The notes beneath the pieces are model-generated. The model ran no database searches and was not told where the DNA came from. It saw nothing but the letters and a program-made list of their open reading frames with translations. A stretch of DNA of 64,000 nucleotides from Lachnospiraceae bacterium (GTDB lineage Bacteria > Bacillota > Clostridia > Lachnospirales > Lachnospiraceae): positions 1 to 64,000 of the forward strand of contig JAGAPO010000022.1 of assembly GCA_017623215.1 (NCBI GenBank). The letters are read 5' to 3'. A program made the translations under genes and the position numbers. How positions within the stretch are numbered: position 1 is the first letter of the stretch; each line of letters opens with the position of its first letter. Shown here in pieces: positions 6,426-14,308 of this stretch.

Positions 6426-7592
6426 ATGAACCGATATGAACTAATCGCACCCTGCCATTTTGGCCTGGAAGCGGTGCTGAAGAAAGAAATACAGGATTTG
6501 GGATACGAGATTGTAAAGACCGAGGACGGCAAGGTAACGTTTGCCGGGGATGAGAGCGCGATTGCAAGAGCCAATATGTTTCTGCGCACCACAGAGCGAA
6601 TCCTGTGGAAAGCGGGCTCTTTTCACGCGGAGACCTTCGATGAACTGTTCGAAGGGATTAAAAAGATTCCGTGGGAACAGTTCCTGCCGCCGGATGCAAA
6701 GTTCTGGGTGGCAAAGGCGACCTCGATCAAGAGTAAGCTGTTCTCACCCTCGGATATTCAGTCCATTGTAAAAAAAGCAATTGTAGAGCGTATGAAGTTC
6801 AAATACCGCATGGAGTGGTTCCCGGAGACGGGCAGCGAGTATCCGATTCGAGTTACTTTGCTGAAAGACGAGGTAACGATCGGCATTGATACCTCAGGGG
6901 AATCACTCCATAAGCGGGGATATCGTAAGCTGACCAGTAAAGCGCCGATTACGGAGACTCTGGCTGCCGCGATTATCATGCTTACCCCCTGGAACAAAGA
7001 CCGGATTCTGGTCGATCCGTTCTGTGGTTCCGGAACCATTCCGATTGAAGCAGCCATGATTGGTGCCAACATTGCGCCGGGACTGAATCGTTCGTTCACC
7101 GCGGAGAAGTGGGACGATATGATTCCAAAAAAGATCTGGTATGCGGCTGCGGAGGAAGCGAACGATGTGATCCGTCAGGACGTGGAGATGAACATCCAGG
7201 GCTATGATATCGACGGAGACATCGTGGCAGCTGCCAGACAGAATGCGGAGCTGGCAGGAGTGGAGCAGTATATCCATTTTCAGCAGAGGGACGTAAAAGA
7301 TCTGCGCAGCAGTAAGAAATACGGCTTTATCATTACGAACCCTCCCTACGGCGAGCGTCTGGAAGATAAGGCAGCGATGCCGCTGCTGTACCGCAGAATG
7401 GGACAGTCCTTCGCAGGGCTTGATTCCTGGTCGTGGTATGTGATTACTTCCTTTGAGGAAGCGGAGCGCTATATCGGAAAGAAAGCGGATAAGAACCGGA
7501 AGATATACAATGGTATGATGAAGACCTACCTGTATCAGTTTATGGGGCCGAAGCCGCCGAAGAGAAGGCCGGAGGCACCGGAGAAGGAATAA
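6426..7592 (+). CDS. THUMP-domain class I rRNA (guanine-N2) methyltransferase, RlmL/YpsC type
   Basis: A 388-residue protein with an N-terminal ferredoxin-like/THUMP region (residues 1-150, RYELIAPCHFGLEAVLKKE) and a Rossmann methyltransferase domain. The SAM-binding motif I is LVDPFCGSGTIPIEAAM and the catalytic motif IV is TNPPYGERL, typical of exocyclic-amino methyltransferases. The family methylates 23S rRNA guanine (G2445 in E. coli RlmL); the exact target here is inferred. ATG 6426 is preferred over 6408 because GGAGG sits just before it. A strong hairpin terminator follows. Confidence 0.9.
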   Translation: MNRYELIAPCHFGLEAVLKKEIQDLGYEIVKTEDGKVTFAGDESAIARANMFLRTTERILWKAGSFHAETFDELFEGIKKIPWEQFLPPDAKFWVAKATSIKSKLFSPSDIQSIVKKAIVERMKFKYRMEWFPETGSEYPIRVTLLKDEVTIGIDTSGESLHKRGYRKLTSKAPITETLAAAIIMLTPWNKDRILVDPFCGSGTIPIEAAMIGANIAPGLNRSFTAEKWDDMIPKKIWYAAAEEANDVIRQDVEMNIQGYDIDGDIVAAARQNAELAGVEQYIHFQQRDVKDLRSSKKYGFIITNPPYGERLEDKAAMPLLYRRMGQSFAGLDSWSWYVITSFEEAERYIGKKADKNRKIYNGMMKTYLYQFMGPKPPKRRPEAPEKE

Positions 7593-7607
7593 GCGATAAG
7601 CAAAGCT

Positions 7608-7650
7608 ATGCCAGCATTCCCTGTTGCAGCAGGAATGCTGGCATTTTTTA
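7608..7650. terminator. Bidirectional terminator between convergent genes
   Basis: ATGCCAGCATTCC (7608-7620) pairs with GGAATGCTGGCAT (7632-7644). T-rich DNA follows on the plus strand and serves the methyltransferase. The hydrolase on the minus strand ends just beyond it. Confidence 0.85.
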
Positions 7651-7657
7651 ATAAAAG

Positions 7658-8593
7658 CTATTTCACATTCTGATGAAGCAGCCAGGAGACAATCTCGCTC
7701 ATGACAACTTCGTGATCTGGTTCATTCAAAATCTCGTGACGCGCGTCAGGATACAGCTTCAGTGTCACCTTTTCGAATCCGAGGCGGTTAAGCAGCTTGA
7801 AAAGACTCTTTACCTGGCTGCCGCAGCCGCCGACGGGATCGTTATCACCGCTGATCAAAAAGATCGGGAGGTCTTTTCGGGTTTCGGCAATCAGCTCTTT
7901 CTTGCCGGCGAGGAAAGTAAGGTGGATCAGGTCCCGATAGAAGGATGTCGTACACAGGAAACCGCAGAAGGGGTCCTGGTTATATGCGCTGACAATTGCG
8001 GCATCTCTGGTCAGCCAATCGTTCGAAGTTCTGGTGCACAGTTTTTTGTACTGCGGACCGGAGAACAGGAGGCGATCCAGAAAGGGGGAATAATGTCGGG
8101 GGCCCTGAAGGGAGCAGAGAAGCGACGCAATTTTGTAACCAGCCAGACTGACAAGGGAAGGCGGCATGGTCGTACCGCATATAATAGCGCAGTCCATCTC
8201 ATCATAATGCTGGATTACATTACGGGCAATCAAAGAGCCCATACTGTGGCCGAACAAAACCAGCCTGTCGCTGCGGCCCTGTGCCTTTACATGCTTCAGA
8301 ACCTGAATCGCATCCGAGACAACGAGGCGATCGCCGTTCTTTTCGGCAAAGAAACCGAGCTGTTCTGCCGACTTATCGACACCATGCCCTCTGTGATCAT
8401 ACAGATACACATCAAATCCGTTCCGATTCAGAAAGTCAGCAAACGGATAGTACCGCTCATGATGCTCCGCCATACCGTGGAGCACGACAACGCTTCCCTG
8501 TATCACCGGCAAATCGGTATAGAATGGATATACTGCAGTAGTGTGATTCTCTTTCTGCAAAATCAAAAATGGATCTGAATGCTTGGTTATCAT
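7658..8593 (-). CDS. Alpha/beta hydrolase, monoacylglycerol-lipase-like (Hydrolase_4 family)
   Basis: A 311-residue serine hydrolase. The oxyanion region is VVLHGMAEHHERY, the nucleophile elbow is LFGHSMGSLIAR, the acid is likely Asp in SGDNDPVGG and the base His in YPDARHEILNE. This motif set matches the lysophospholipase/monoacylglycerol lipase branch, which cleaves glycerol or phospholipid esters in the cytoplasm. There is no signal peptide. AAGGAGGACATG precedes the ATG at 8593. A long frame on the other strand (7673-8578) is only its shadow. Confidence 0.85.
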   Translation of the reverse strand: MITKHSDPFLILQKENHTTAVYPFYTDLPVIQGSVVVLHGMAEHHERYYPFADFLNRNGFDVYLYDHRGHGVDKSAEQLGFFAEKNGDRLVVSDAIQVLKHVKAQGRSDRLVLFGHSMGSLIARNVIQHYDEMDCAIICGTTMPPSLVSLAGYKIASLLCSLQGPRHYSPFLDRLLFSGPQYKKLCTRTSNDWLTRDAAIVSAYNQDPFCGFLCTTSFYRDLIHLTFLAGKKELIAETRKDLPIFLISGDNDPVGGCGSQVKSLFKLLNRLGFEKVTLKLYPDARHEILNEPDHEVVMSEIVSWLLHQNVK

Positions 8594-8752
8594 ATCATGT
8601 CCTCCTTATTCCGTATTCTATGTCGAGTCCTGCTTTATTAAAATTTTGTTTCTTCTATTATAACTGGTTCCAAACAGAAATGCAATTTGGAAATGTTCGG
8701 AGAAAGGTGCGAAGGAATCATAGGGCTATGGAAGAAGCCGGAAAATTTTTTG

Positions 8753-8781
8753 TTGCGGATTTGCCCGATTCATAGTATACT
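8753..8781 (+). promoter_or_regulatory. Promoter of the rdgB-yfcE pair
   Basis: TTGCGG (8753-8758), 17-base spacer, TATACT (8776-8781). Confidence 0.7.
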
Positions 8782-8838
8782 AAGCATAATAATTTCCGCA
8801 GGAGAGGAGTCCGGAACGGGAAGTTTCGGAAGAGAACC

Positions 8839-9420
8839 ATGAAGAAGATTATCTTTGCAACTGGAAACGAAGGAAAGATGAAGGAAGTCCGCATGATTAT
8901 GGAGGGTTCCGGCTATCAGGTAGTATCGCTGAAGGAGGAGGGATTGTCACCGAATATTGTGGAGGACGGAACCACCTTTGAAGAGAATGCGGTGATCAAG
9001 GCGAGAGCGGTCATGGAGCTGACCGGTGAGATTGCGATGGCTGACGATTCAGGACTTGAGGTGGATTATCTGGATAAAGCGCCCGGAATCTATTCTGCAA
9101 GATTTATGGGAGAGGATACCCCGTACGATATCAAGAATCAGTATATTATAGACAAGCTCTCGGGAGTGCCGGAGGAGAAGAGAACGGCCAGATTCGTCTG
9201 TGCAATCGCCTGTGCATTTCCGGATGGAAGAGTGCTTACGACCCGAGGAACCATAGAAGGAATCATTGGATATGAGATTGCCGGAAGCAATGGATTTGGC
9301 TATGATCCTATCTTTTATGTGCCGGAATACGGAAAGACAACTGCGGAATTGACCCCGGAGCAGAAGAATCAGGTGAGCCACCGCGCCAAAGCGCTTGAGG
9401 CGATGAAGAAGCTGATATAG
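8839..9420 (+). CDS. rdgB: XTP/dITP diphosphatase (RdgB/HAM1)
   Basis: A 193-residue protein of normal length for the family. It hydrolyses XTP, dITP and ITP to monophosphates and so cleans the nucleotide pool of deaminated purines. Family motifs are present: the substrate loop FATGNEGKMKEV at the N-terminus, DDSGLEVDYL with catalytic Asp, PGIYSARF, and GFGYDPIFYVPEYGKT near the C-terminus. The next gene, a YfcE-type phosphoesterase, begins 11 bases after the stop; this rdgB-yfcE pairing is common in Clostridia and indicates one transcript from the promoter at 8753. Confidence 0.95.
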   Translation: MKKIIFATGNEGKMKEVRMIMEGSGYQVVSLKEEGLSPNIVEDGTTFEENAVIKARAVMELTGEIAMADDSGLEVDYLDKAPGIYSARFMGEDTPYDIKNQYIIDKLSGVPEEKRTARFVCAIACAFPDGRVLTTRGTIEGIIGYEIAGSNGFGYDPIFYVPEYGKTTAELTPEQKNQVSHRAKALEAMKKLI

Positions 9421-9431
9421 GGGGAACCGGA

Positions 9432-9926
9432 ATGAAGATCATGATTGTGAGCGATACCCACGGGAGGTGTCAGTATCTGGAACGTGCGGTAAAGCAGATT
9501 TCTCCGATCGATATGCTGATTCATCTTGGAGATCTGGAAGGCGGGGAGGAACAGGTGCGCGCCATCGCTAACTGTCCGGTGGAGATGGTGTCCGGGAATA
9601 ATGACTTCTTTACACCGCTTGAGCGGGAGAAGATGATTACAATCGGGCAGTATCGGATATTTCTGACCCATGGACATCGTTACAGCGTCAGCTATGGAAC
9701 CAGTATGCTCAAGGAAGCGGCCTACGCAAGAGGAGCGGATATTGTCATGTTCGGTCATACGCACAGACCTCTGATTGATATGTCAGGTGATGTCTGGGCG
9801 ATTAATCCGGGAAGCATATCGCAGCCGCGCCAGGAGAGTCATGTTCCGACCTACATTGTCATGGACATTGATCGTAAGGGAGAAGCTCATTTTACGCTGA
9901 ATTATGCTTCGATTGATACGTGGTAG
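9432..9926 (+). CDS. yfcE: YfcE/MJ0936-family metallophosphoesterase
   Basis: A 164-residue calcineurin-like phosphoesterase with all metal-binding motifs: SDTHG at the N-terminus, HLGDLEGG, SGNNDFF, LTHGHRY and FGHTHRP. Members hydrolyse small phosphodiesters with Mn2+ or similar metals; the in vivo substrate is unknown. GGGGGAACCGG provides the ribosome binding site. It is co-transcribed with rdgB, and the tRNA operon promoter starts 50 bases after its stop. Confidence 0.9.
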   Translation: MKIMIVSDTHGRCQYLERAVKQISPIDMLIHLGDLEGGEEQVRAIANCPVEMVSGNNDFFTPLEREKMITIGQYRIFLTHGHRYSVSYGTSMLKEAAYARGADIVMFGHTHRPLIDMSGDVWAINPGSISQPRQESHVPTYIVMDIDRKGEAHFTLNYASIDTW

Positions 9927-9975
9927 AGACAATATTTGGAAATCAATAAATTACAAAAAAAAATTAAAAAAAGTG

Positions 9976-10004
9976 TTGACAATTCGACAACCCTATTATA
10001 TAAT
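9976..10004 (+). promoter_or_regulatory. Strong promoter of the tRNA operon
   Basis: Perfect consensus: TTGACA (9976-9981), 17 bases, TATAAT (9999-10004). It drives at least Pro, Gly, Arg and His tRNA genes. Confidence 0.9.
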
Positions 10005-10054
10005 GTATCTTGCGTCGGGCGGCAGTAACCGAAGCGGCCAGTCAGCAGGACCAA

Positions 10055-10131
10055 TCGGGGTGTAGCTCAGTTTGGCTAGAGTGCTTGATTTGGGATCAAG
10101 AGGCCGCAGGTTCGAGTCCTGTTACCCCGAT
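10055..10131 (+). tRNA. tRNA-Pro (anticodon TGG)
   Basis: Cloverleaf with acceptor TCGGGGT/ACCCCGA and anticodon loop TTTGGGA on a CTTGA/TCAAG stem; GGTTCGAGTCC T arm. Confidence 0.95.
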
Positions 10132-10145
10132 TACTAATTGAATAT

Positions 10146-10216
10146 GCGGGTGTAGTTCAATGGTAGAACACTAGCCTTCCAAGCTAGATACGTGGGTTCG
10201 ATTCCCATCACCCGCT
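10146..10216 (+). tRNA. tRNA-Gly (anticodon TCC)
   Basis: Acceptor GCGGGTG/CACCCGC, anticodon loop CTTCCAA on a CTAGC/GCTAG stem, GGTTCGATTCC T arm. CCA is not encoded. Confidence 0.95.
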
Positions 10217-10252
10217 TTGATAACAAAGCTTATCATAGTGAAGTTATCAGAT

Positions 10253-10326
10253 GTGCTAGTAGCTCAGTTGGATAGAGCAACGGCCTTCTAAGCCGTGTGT
10301 CGGGGGTTCGAATCCCTTCTGGCACG
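10253..10326 (+). tRNA. tRNA-Arg (anticodon TCT)
   Basis: Acceptor GTGCTAG/CTGGCAC, anticodon loop CTTCTAA on a CGGC/GCCG stem, GGTTCGAATCC T arm. Confidence 0.95.
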
Positions 10327-10362
10327 TTTCTTTAAAGGAAACTTTAGGATACAATTTTATAT

Positions 10363-10437
10363 GGTGGGTATAGCGCAGCTGGTTAGCGCGTCAGATTGTG
10401 GCTCTGAAGGCCCAGGGTTCGAATCCCTGTACCCACC
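10363..10437 (+). tRNA. tRNA-His (anticodon GTG)
   Basis: Anticodon loop TTGTGGC on a CAGA/TCTG stem. An extra G at 10363 faces discriminator C at 10437, the G-1:C73 pair diagnostic of tRNA-His. Confidence 0.95.
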
Positions 10438-10458
10438 TTTGCAGACATCGCAATGAAA

Positions 10459-10487
10459 AGTCTTTTGGAATCCAAAAGGCTTTTTTA
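10459..10487 (+). terminator. Terminator after tRNA-His
   Basis: AGTCTTTTGG pairs with CCAAAAGGCT, followed by TTTTTT. It probably ends or attenuates the four-tRNA transcript. Confidence 0.8.
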
Positions 10488-10554
10488 TCTAATAGGAGGA
10501 ACCGACGGATACCTGGAATGATATTCGGAGCTGTCGGAGCGGACGGTCTGCTGT

Positions 10555-10627
10555 TGGGTCATCGCCAAGCGGTAAGGCACAGGACTTTGACTCCTGCATC
10601 ACGCTGGTTCGAATCCAGCTGGCCCAG
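10555..10627 (+). tRNA. tRNA-Gln (anticodon TTG)
   Basis: Acceptor TGGGTCA/TGGCCCA, anticodon loop CTTTGAC on a CAGGA/TCCTG stem, GGTTCGAATCC T arm. Confidence 0.95.
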
Positions 10628-10634
10628 TGGAGAA

Positions 10635-10670
10635 GGAAAGAATGGACAAAGACCGCATTCTTTCCTTTTT
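10635..10670 (+). terminator. Terminator after tRNA-Gln
   Basis: GGAAAGAATG (10635-10644) pairs with CATTCTTTCC (10656-10665), then a T run. Confidence 0.85.
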
Positions 10671-10911
10671 TGATGCTCTTAGATCTTACGAAAGCAGTTA
10701 CAGGGCTATCTTCGGATTTCTCTTTGTGCAAGAATAAGCTTGTTGGAGGTAATATCATTCGAAGGAATAGCAGAGGGTGTTATTATTACTGCGCGCCACG
10801 GAGATAGGCACTACGAATAGGCAAAGCCCTATATCGGGAGCGGGATGGCAAGGTTTAGACTTTCTGTATTTGCGGACAATACGGCAGGGACAAGTTTGGT
10901 AAAAAATAGCA
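10671..10911. other. Spacer between tRNA-Gln and tRNA-Leu, no gene seen
   Basis: No coding frame with a ribosome binding site and no recognisable RNA is visible in this stretch. It ends at the promoter of the Leu tRNA. Confidence 0.5.
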
Positions 10912-10940
10912 TTGCCAATTAGGTGGGAGCGTGTTATAAT
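10912..10940 (+). promoter_or_regulatory. Promoter of tRNA-Leu
   Basis: TTGCCA (10912-10917), 17 bases, TATAAT (10935-10940), only 8 bases before the mature 5' end. Confidence 0.85.
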
Positions 10941-10948
10941 AGCTGCAT

Positions 10949-11028
10949 GCGGATATGGCGGAACTGGCAGACGCGCTGGATTTAGGTTCCAGTGGGAGAC
11001 CGTGCAGGTTCGATTCCTGTTATCCGCA
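10949..11028 (+). tRNA. tRNA-Leu (anticodon TAG)
   Basis: Acceptor GCGGATA/TATCCGC, anticodon loop TTTAGGT on a CTGGA/TCCAG stem, variable arm TGGGAGACCG, GGTTCGATTCC T arm. Confidence 0.93.
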
Positions 11029-11142
11029 TTTTTGATGTAACATAAGGCTTTGAAGAACTCCTTCGGAAGAGCCTCGGTAATTATAAGCAGTGTCTGATGG
11101 TATAGTAAGCACTGTCGAGACCGGCAATCTGAATACGCACAG

Positions 11143-11182
11143 AAACGCTCGAAGCGAAACGTCTATTCCTTCGGGCGTTTTT
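11143..11182 (+). terminator. Hairpin terminator upstream of clpS
   Basis: AAACGCTCGAAG pairs with CTTCGGGCGTTT, followed by TTTC. From 11183 to 11344 the DNA holds only the clpS leader and promoter region. Confidence 0.6.
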
Positions 11183-11344
11183 CTTCGTATGTGATAGCTT
11201 TTATCGTGCTTTTGTGATATATTTTATTTGTCGAAAGTGTGAGATAAATTGGGATTGGTGTGGTCAACCCTATGACCGGCGAATCTGAGGTGGTGCTGCT
11301 CGACGAAAAATTGGGGGATTAGGAGAGAAGAGGAGGTCTGTCAT

Positions 11345-11638
11345 ATGCCGGAAAAAGGTGCAGTGAAGGAAATAACCAGAGCAAAGGCCAAGCTTCCGAG
11401 GCAATACAAGGTCGTAATTTATAATGATGATTTTACACCGATGGATTTCGTGGTGATGATTCTGAAGGAGATATTTAACAAGGGCCAGGAAGAGGCGGTT
11501 GCGCTGATGATGAGCGTGCATGAGGGCTCGTGCGCGGTAGTCGGCGTATATACGAGGGATGTCGCGCAGACAAAAGCGGCGCTTGCGACAAGACTTGTGA
11601 GGGAGAACGGGTATCCGCTGAAGGTGGAAGCGGTGTGA
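11345..11638 (+). CDS. clpS: ClpS, N-end-rule adaptor for ClpA
   Basis: A 97-residue adaptor that binds the ClpA N-domain and delivers proteins with N-degron residues to ClpAP. The core fold is complete: YKVVIYNDDFTPMDFVVMIL (the hydrophobic pocket includes the N-D-D segment), VHEGSCAVVGVYTRDVAQTK with the conserved His, and a C-terminal basic strand. The N-terminal 20 residues form the flexible extension. AGGAGGTCTGTCAT is its ribosome binding site. It is followed 87 bases later by clpA, forming the usual clpS-clpA operon, which only some Firmicutes possess beside ClpX and ClpC. Confidence 0.95.
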   Translation: MPEKGAVKEITRAKAKLPRQYKVVIYNDDFTPMDFVVMILKEIFNKGQEEAVALMMSVHEGSCAVVGVYTRDVAQTKAALATRLVRENGYPLKVEAV

Positions 11639-11725
11639 AAAGAACCTTCGGGGTGTCAAAAGGGATTGCTTAAGACGGGATAGATCGGGTTGTTGGAAGA
11701 CAAAGATTGCGAGGGTTGAATCGAC

Positions 11726-14086
11726 ATGAAATATACGGAAGAATTACAGGAAGCGCTTTCTAAGGCGGTTGAGTATGCCGGACGGGAGAATCATCGGTAT
11801 CTGATGCCGGAGCATCTGCTTTGGGCGTTTACCTTTTGTCATAGCTTTGCAGAGGCGTGCCTGGTAAACGGGGGCGATGCAGAAGAACTGCGTGCCGATC
11901 TGGAAGAATGGTTGGCAGAAAACGCGGAGCCGCGCGGAGAGGAGCGCGAAGGTCTTGAGATGACGGAGGATTTTAAGCGGATTTTGATTGCCGCGGAAAG
12001 TCAGGCTTCGGCGAGCGGACGGGACGCGGTGGAGATTAGCCACATCATGGCGATCCTGTATCTGCTGGAGGACAGCTACGCGGTGTATTTTCTGGAAAAG
12101 CAGGGGATTGATCAGGTTGGACTGTTGGGGGATTTGTCGCGCGGGAGCATCGCTAAGGATCCGAAGCGGAACGGGAAATATGAGCCGGAGGATTCTGAAA
12201 TTACGGATGGGTTCCGCGGCGAAGAGAATTCCGAAGCTGCTGATGGGTTCCGGGGCGAAGAAAGCTCGAAGGATGCCTGGCGCCGGTATCTGGAATGCAT
12301 GAATGACACCTGTATGGATCAGAATCCATTAATCGGAAGAGAGCGTGAGCTTTCTCGTACGATTCAGATTCTGTGCCGGATGGAGAAGAATAACGTACTT
12401 CACATCGGAGAACCGGGCGTTGGAAAGACCGCGATTGCCTATGGGCTTGCCAGACGGATTGAGGAAGGAAAGGTGCCGCAGGTACTGGCGCATGCGAAGA
12501 TATACAGTCTGGATTTGGGCGGATTATTGGCGGGAACACAATTTCGCGGGGATTTTGAAAAGCGGTTCCAGATGATTATGAACGGACTCTTGCAGGAGGA
12601 TAAGCCGATTCTGTATCTGGATGAGATTCATAATATTGTCGGCGCGGGGGCAGTTAATGGCGGAAGTCTGGATGTGTCCAATCTTTTGAAGCCCTATCTT
12701 GCGGGCGGCCGCATTCGCTTCATCGGGGCTACGACGTACGAGGAGTACAAGAAGCATCTGTCTCTGAACAAGGGGCTTATGAGGCGATTTGGCCGGATTG
12801 ATATTCCGGAGCCTAAAAAGGAGGAGGCACTTGCAATTCTGAAAGGACTGCAGCCGCGGTATGAGGCGTTTCACGGTGTTGTCTACGCACGCGGAGTTCT
12901 GGAATATGCGATAGAGGCTTCCATGCGATACGGGAATGAGCGCTTCCTTCCGGATAAGGCGATTGATCTGATTGACGAGGCCGGAGCAATGCGTAAGCTG
13001 AATCCGATGTCCGGGAAGATGCAGTATGTGAGAAAGGATCTGATTGATGAGATTCTGGCGCAGTCGTATCAGGTGCCGAAGCGGGCGGTGGAGAGAGATG
13101 ACAGGGCTTTGCTCGCTTCCCTGGAACGCCGGATGAAGCGGTGTGTGTTCGGGCAGGAGGAAGCGGTGCTTCGCATCTGTGACGCGGTCAAATTTGCGAA
13201 AGCGGGTCTGAATGAAGAGGGTAAGCCCGTTGCAAGCTTTCTGTTCGTAGGGCCGACCGGCGTGGGAAAGACGGAGTCGGCCAAGGCTTTGGCAAGCCTG
13301 CTTGGAATCTCGCTGGTGCGGTTTGATATGAGTGAGTATTCCGAAAAGCACGCGGTTGCCAAATTAATCGGCGCACCGGCCGGATATGTTGGCTACGAGG
13401 AAGGCGGCCTTTTGACAGAGGAGATTCGCAGGCACCCGCACTGTGTACTGCTGTTGGATGAGATTGAGAAGGCGCACCCCGATATTTATAATGTGCTGCT
13501 TTCCGTGATGGATTATGCGACGTTAACAGATAATCAGGGGCGCAGGGCGGATTTCCGGAATGTCATTCTGATTATGACCTCCAACGCCGGTGCGGGCAGA
13601 CTGGGAAAGCAGAAGATCGGCTTTGGCGCCGGGGCCTATAACCGGGAAGCAGTCGAGGAGGCGGTAAAGCAGACCTTTCAGCCGGAGTTCCGCAATCGTC
13701 TGAGCCGGATTGTCATCTTTAACGGAATGGATGAGCGAATGGCGGAGCAGATTACGGAGAAGAAGCTGCAAGAACTGAAATCGCGTCTGTCAGAGCAGAA
13801 TGTGACGCTTACTGTGACAAAGAGAGCGAAGGAATGGATCCGGAAAGCCGGTATTACGCAGGAATACGGCGCAAGAGAGATTGATCGGGTGATTGCGGCG
13901 GAGGTGAAACCGCTGCTGGCGGACGGGCTGTTATTCGGAAGTCTGAAGAAGGGAGGCGCGTGCCTGCTTGAGGAAGAAAAGGGGAAACTGGTTCTTGCGG
14001 CAGGAAAGTCCGGGCAAAGGGCCGAAAAACGAGCGTCCGCCAGAAAACGAACGTCTGCGGGAAAACGAACGTCCGAGGGGGAATGA
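11726..14086 (+). CDS. clpA: ClpA, AAA+ unfoldase of the ClpAP protease
   Basis: A 786-residue Hsp100 protein. A double Clp_N repeat spans about 1-145, then a linker with two DGFRGEE repeats. D1 has Walker A GEPGVGKTA and Walker B LYLDEIHNI; D2 has Walker A GPTGVGKTE and Walker B LLLDEIEKA, with the sensor arginine region in the C-terminal small domain. It unfolds substrates for ClpP, which is not in this window. The last 20 residues are KRTSAGKRTSEGE-like repeats, and the same DNA repeat continues beyond the TGA at 14084-14086 in the same frame to a TAA at 14207-14209, so the tail was probably once about 40 residues longer. Confidence 0.93.
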   Translation: MKYTEELQEALSKAVEYAGRENHRYLMPEHLLWAFTFCHSFAEACLVNGGDAEELRADLEEWLAENAEPRGEEREGLEMTEDFKRILIAAESQASASGRDAVEISHIMAILYLLEDSYAVYFLEKQGIDQVGLLGDLSRGSIAKDPKRNGKYEPEDSEITDGFRGEENSEAADGFRGEESSKDAWRRYLECMNDTCMDQNPLIGRERELSRTIQILCRMEKNNVLHIGEPGVGKTAIAYGLARRIEEGKVPQVLAHAKIYSLDLGGLLAGTQFRGDFEKRFQMIMNGLLQEDKPILYLDEIHNIVGAGAVNGGSLDVSNLLKPYLAGGRIRFIGATTYEEYKKHLSLNKGLMRRFGRIDIPEPKKEEALAILKGLQPRYEAFHGVVYARGVLEYAIEASMRYGNERFLPDKAIDLIDEAGAMRKLNPMSGKMQYVRKDLIDEILAQSYQVPKRAVERDDRALLASLERRMKRCVFGQEEAVLRICDAVKFAKAGLNEEGKPVASFLFVGPTGVGKTESAKALASLLGISLVRFDMSEYSEKHAVAKLIGAPAGYVGYEEGGLLTEEIRRHPHCVLLLDEIEKAHPDIYNVLLSVMDYATLTDNQGRRADFRNVILIMTSNAGAGRLGKQKIGFGAGAYNREAVEEAVKQTFQPEFRNRLSRIVIFNGMDERMAEQITEKKLQELKSRLSEQNVTLTVTKRAKEWIRKAGITQEYGAREIDRVIAAEVKPLLADGLLFGSLKKGGACLLEEEKGKLVLAAGKSGQRAEKRASARKRTSAGKRTSEGE

Positions 14087-14152
14087 ACGCCCGCGGGAAA
14101 ACGAACGCCAGCGGGGAAGCGAACGTCTGCCAAAAAACGAACGTCCGAGGGA
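14025..14152 (+). repeat. 18-bp tandem repeats spanning the end of clpA
   Basis: About seven degenerate copies of an 18-base unit close to GGAAAACGAACGTCTGCG, encoding K-R-T-S-A-G. The third CGA codon reads TGA and ends clpA; reading through it keeps the repeat in frame for four more units. Confidence 0.75.
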
Positions 14153-14308
14153 GAAACGGATGAGTTCGTTGAGAAGAAAGCGGAAGCGGCAAACACGAAA
14201 ATATTCTAAATATTTTCTTACGTTTTGCGGAGGTGCTTTCTTTTGAGCGGTCGTTGTGATATGATAAGCAGGTAGAGAACTTCTGTGGCGTAGGAAAGGA
14301 GATTCAGG

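Noticed and set aside
7673-8578. A 301-codon frame antisense to the alpha/beta hydrolase
   Set aside because: The other strand encodes a clear serine hydrolase with GHSMGS; the antisense frame has no start signals or family match.
12524-13351. Long frame antisense to clpA
   Set aside because: It is a shadow of the AAA+ domains and has no start signals of its own.
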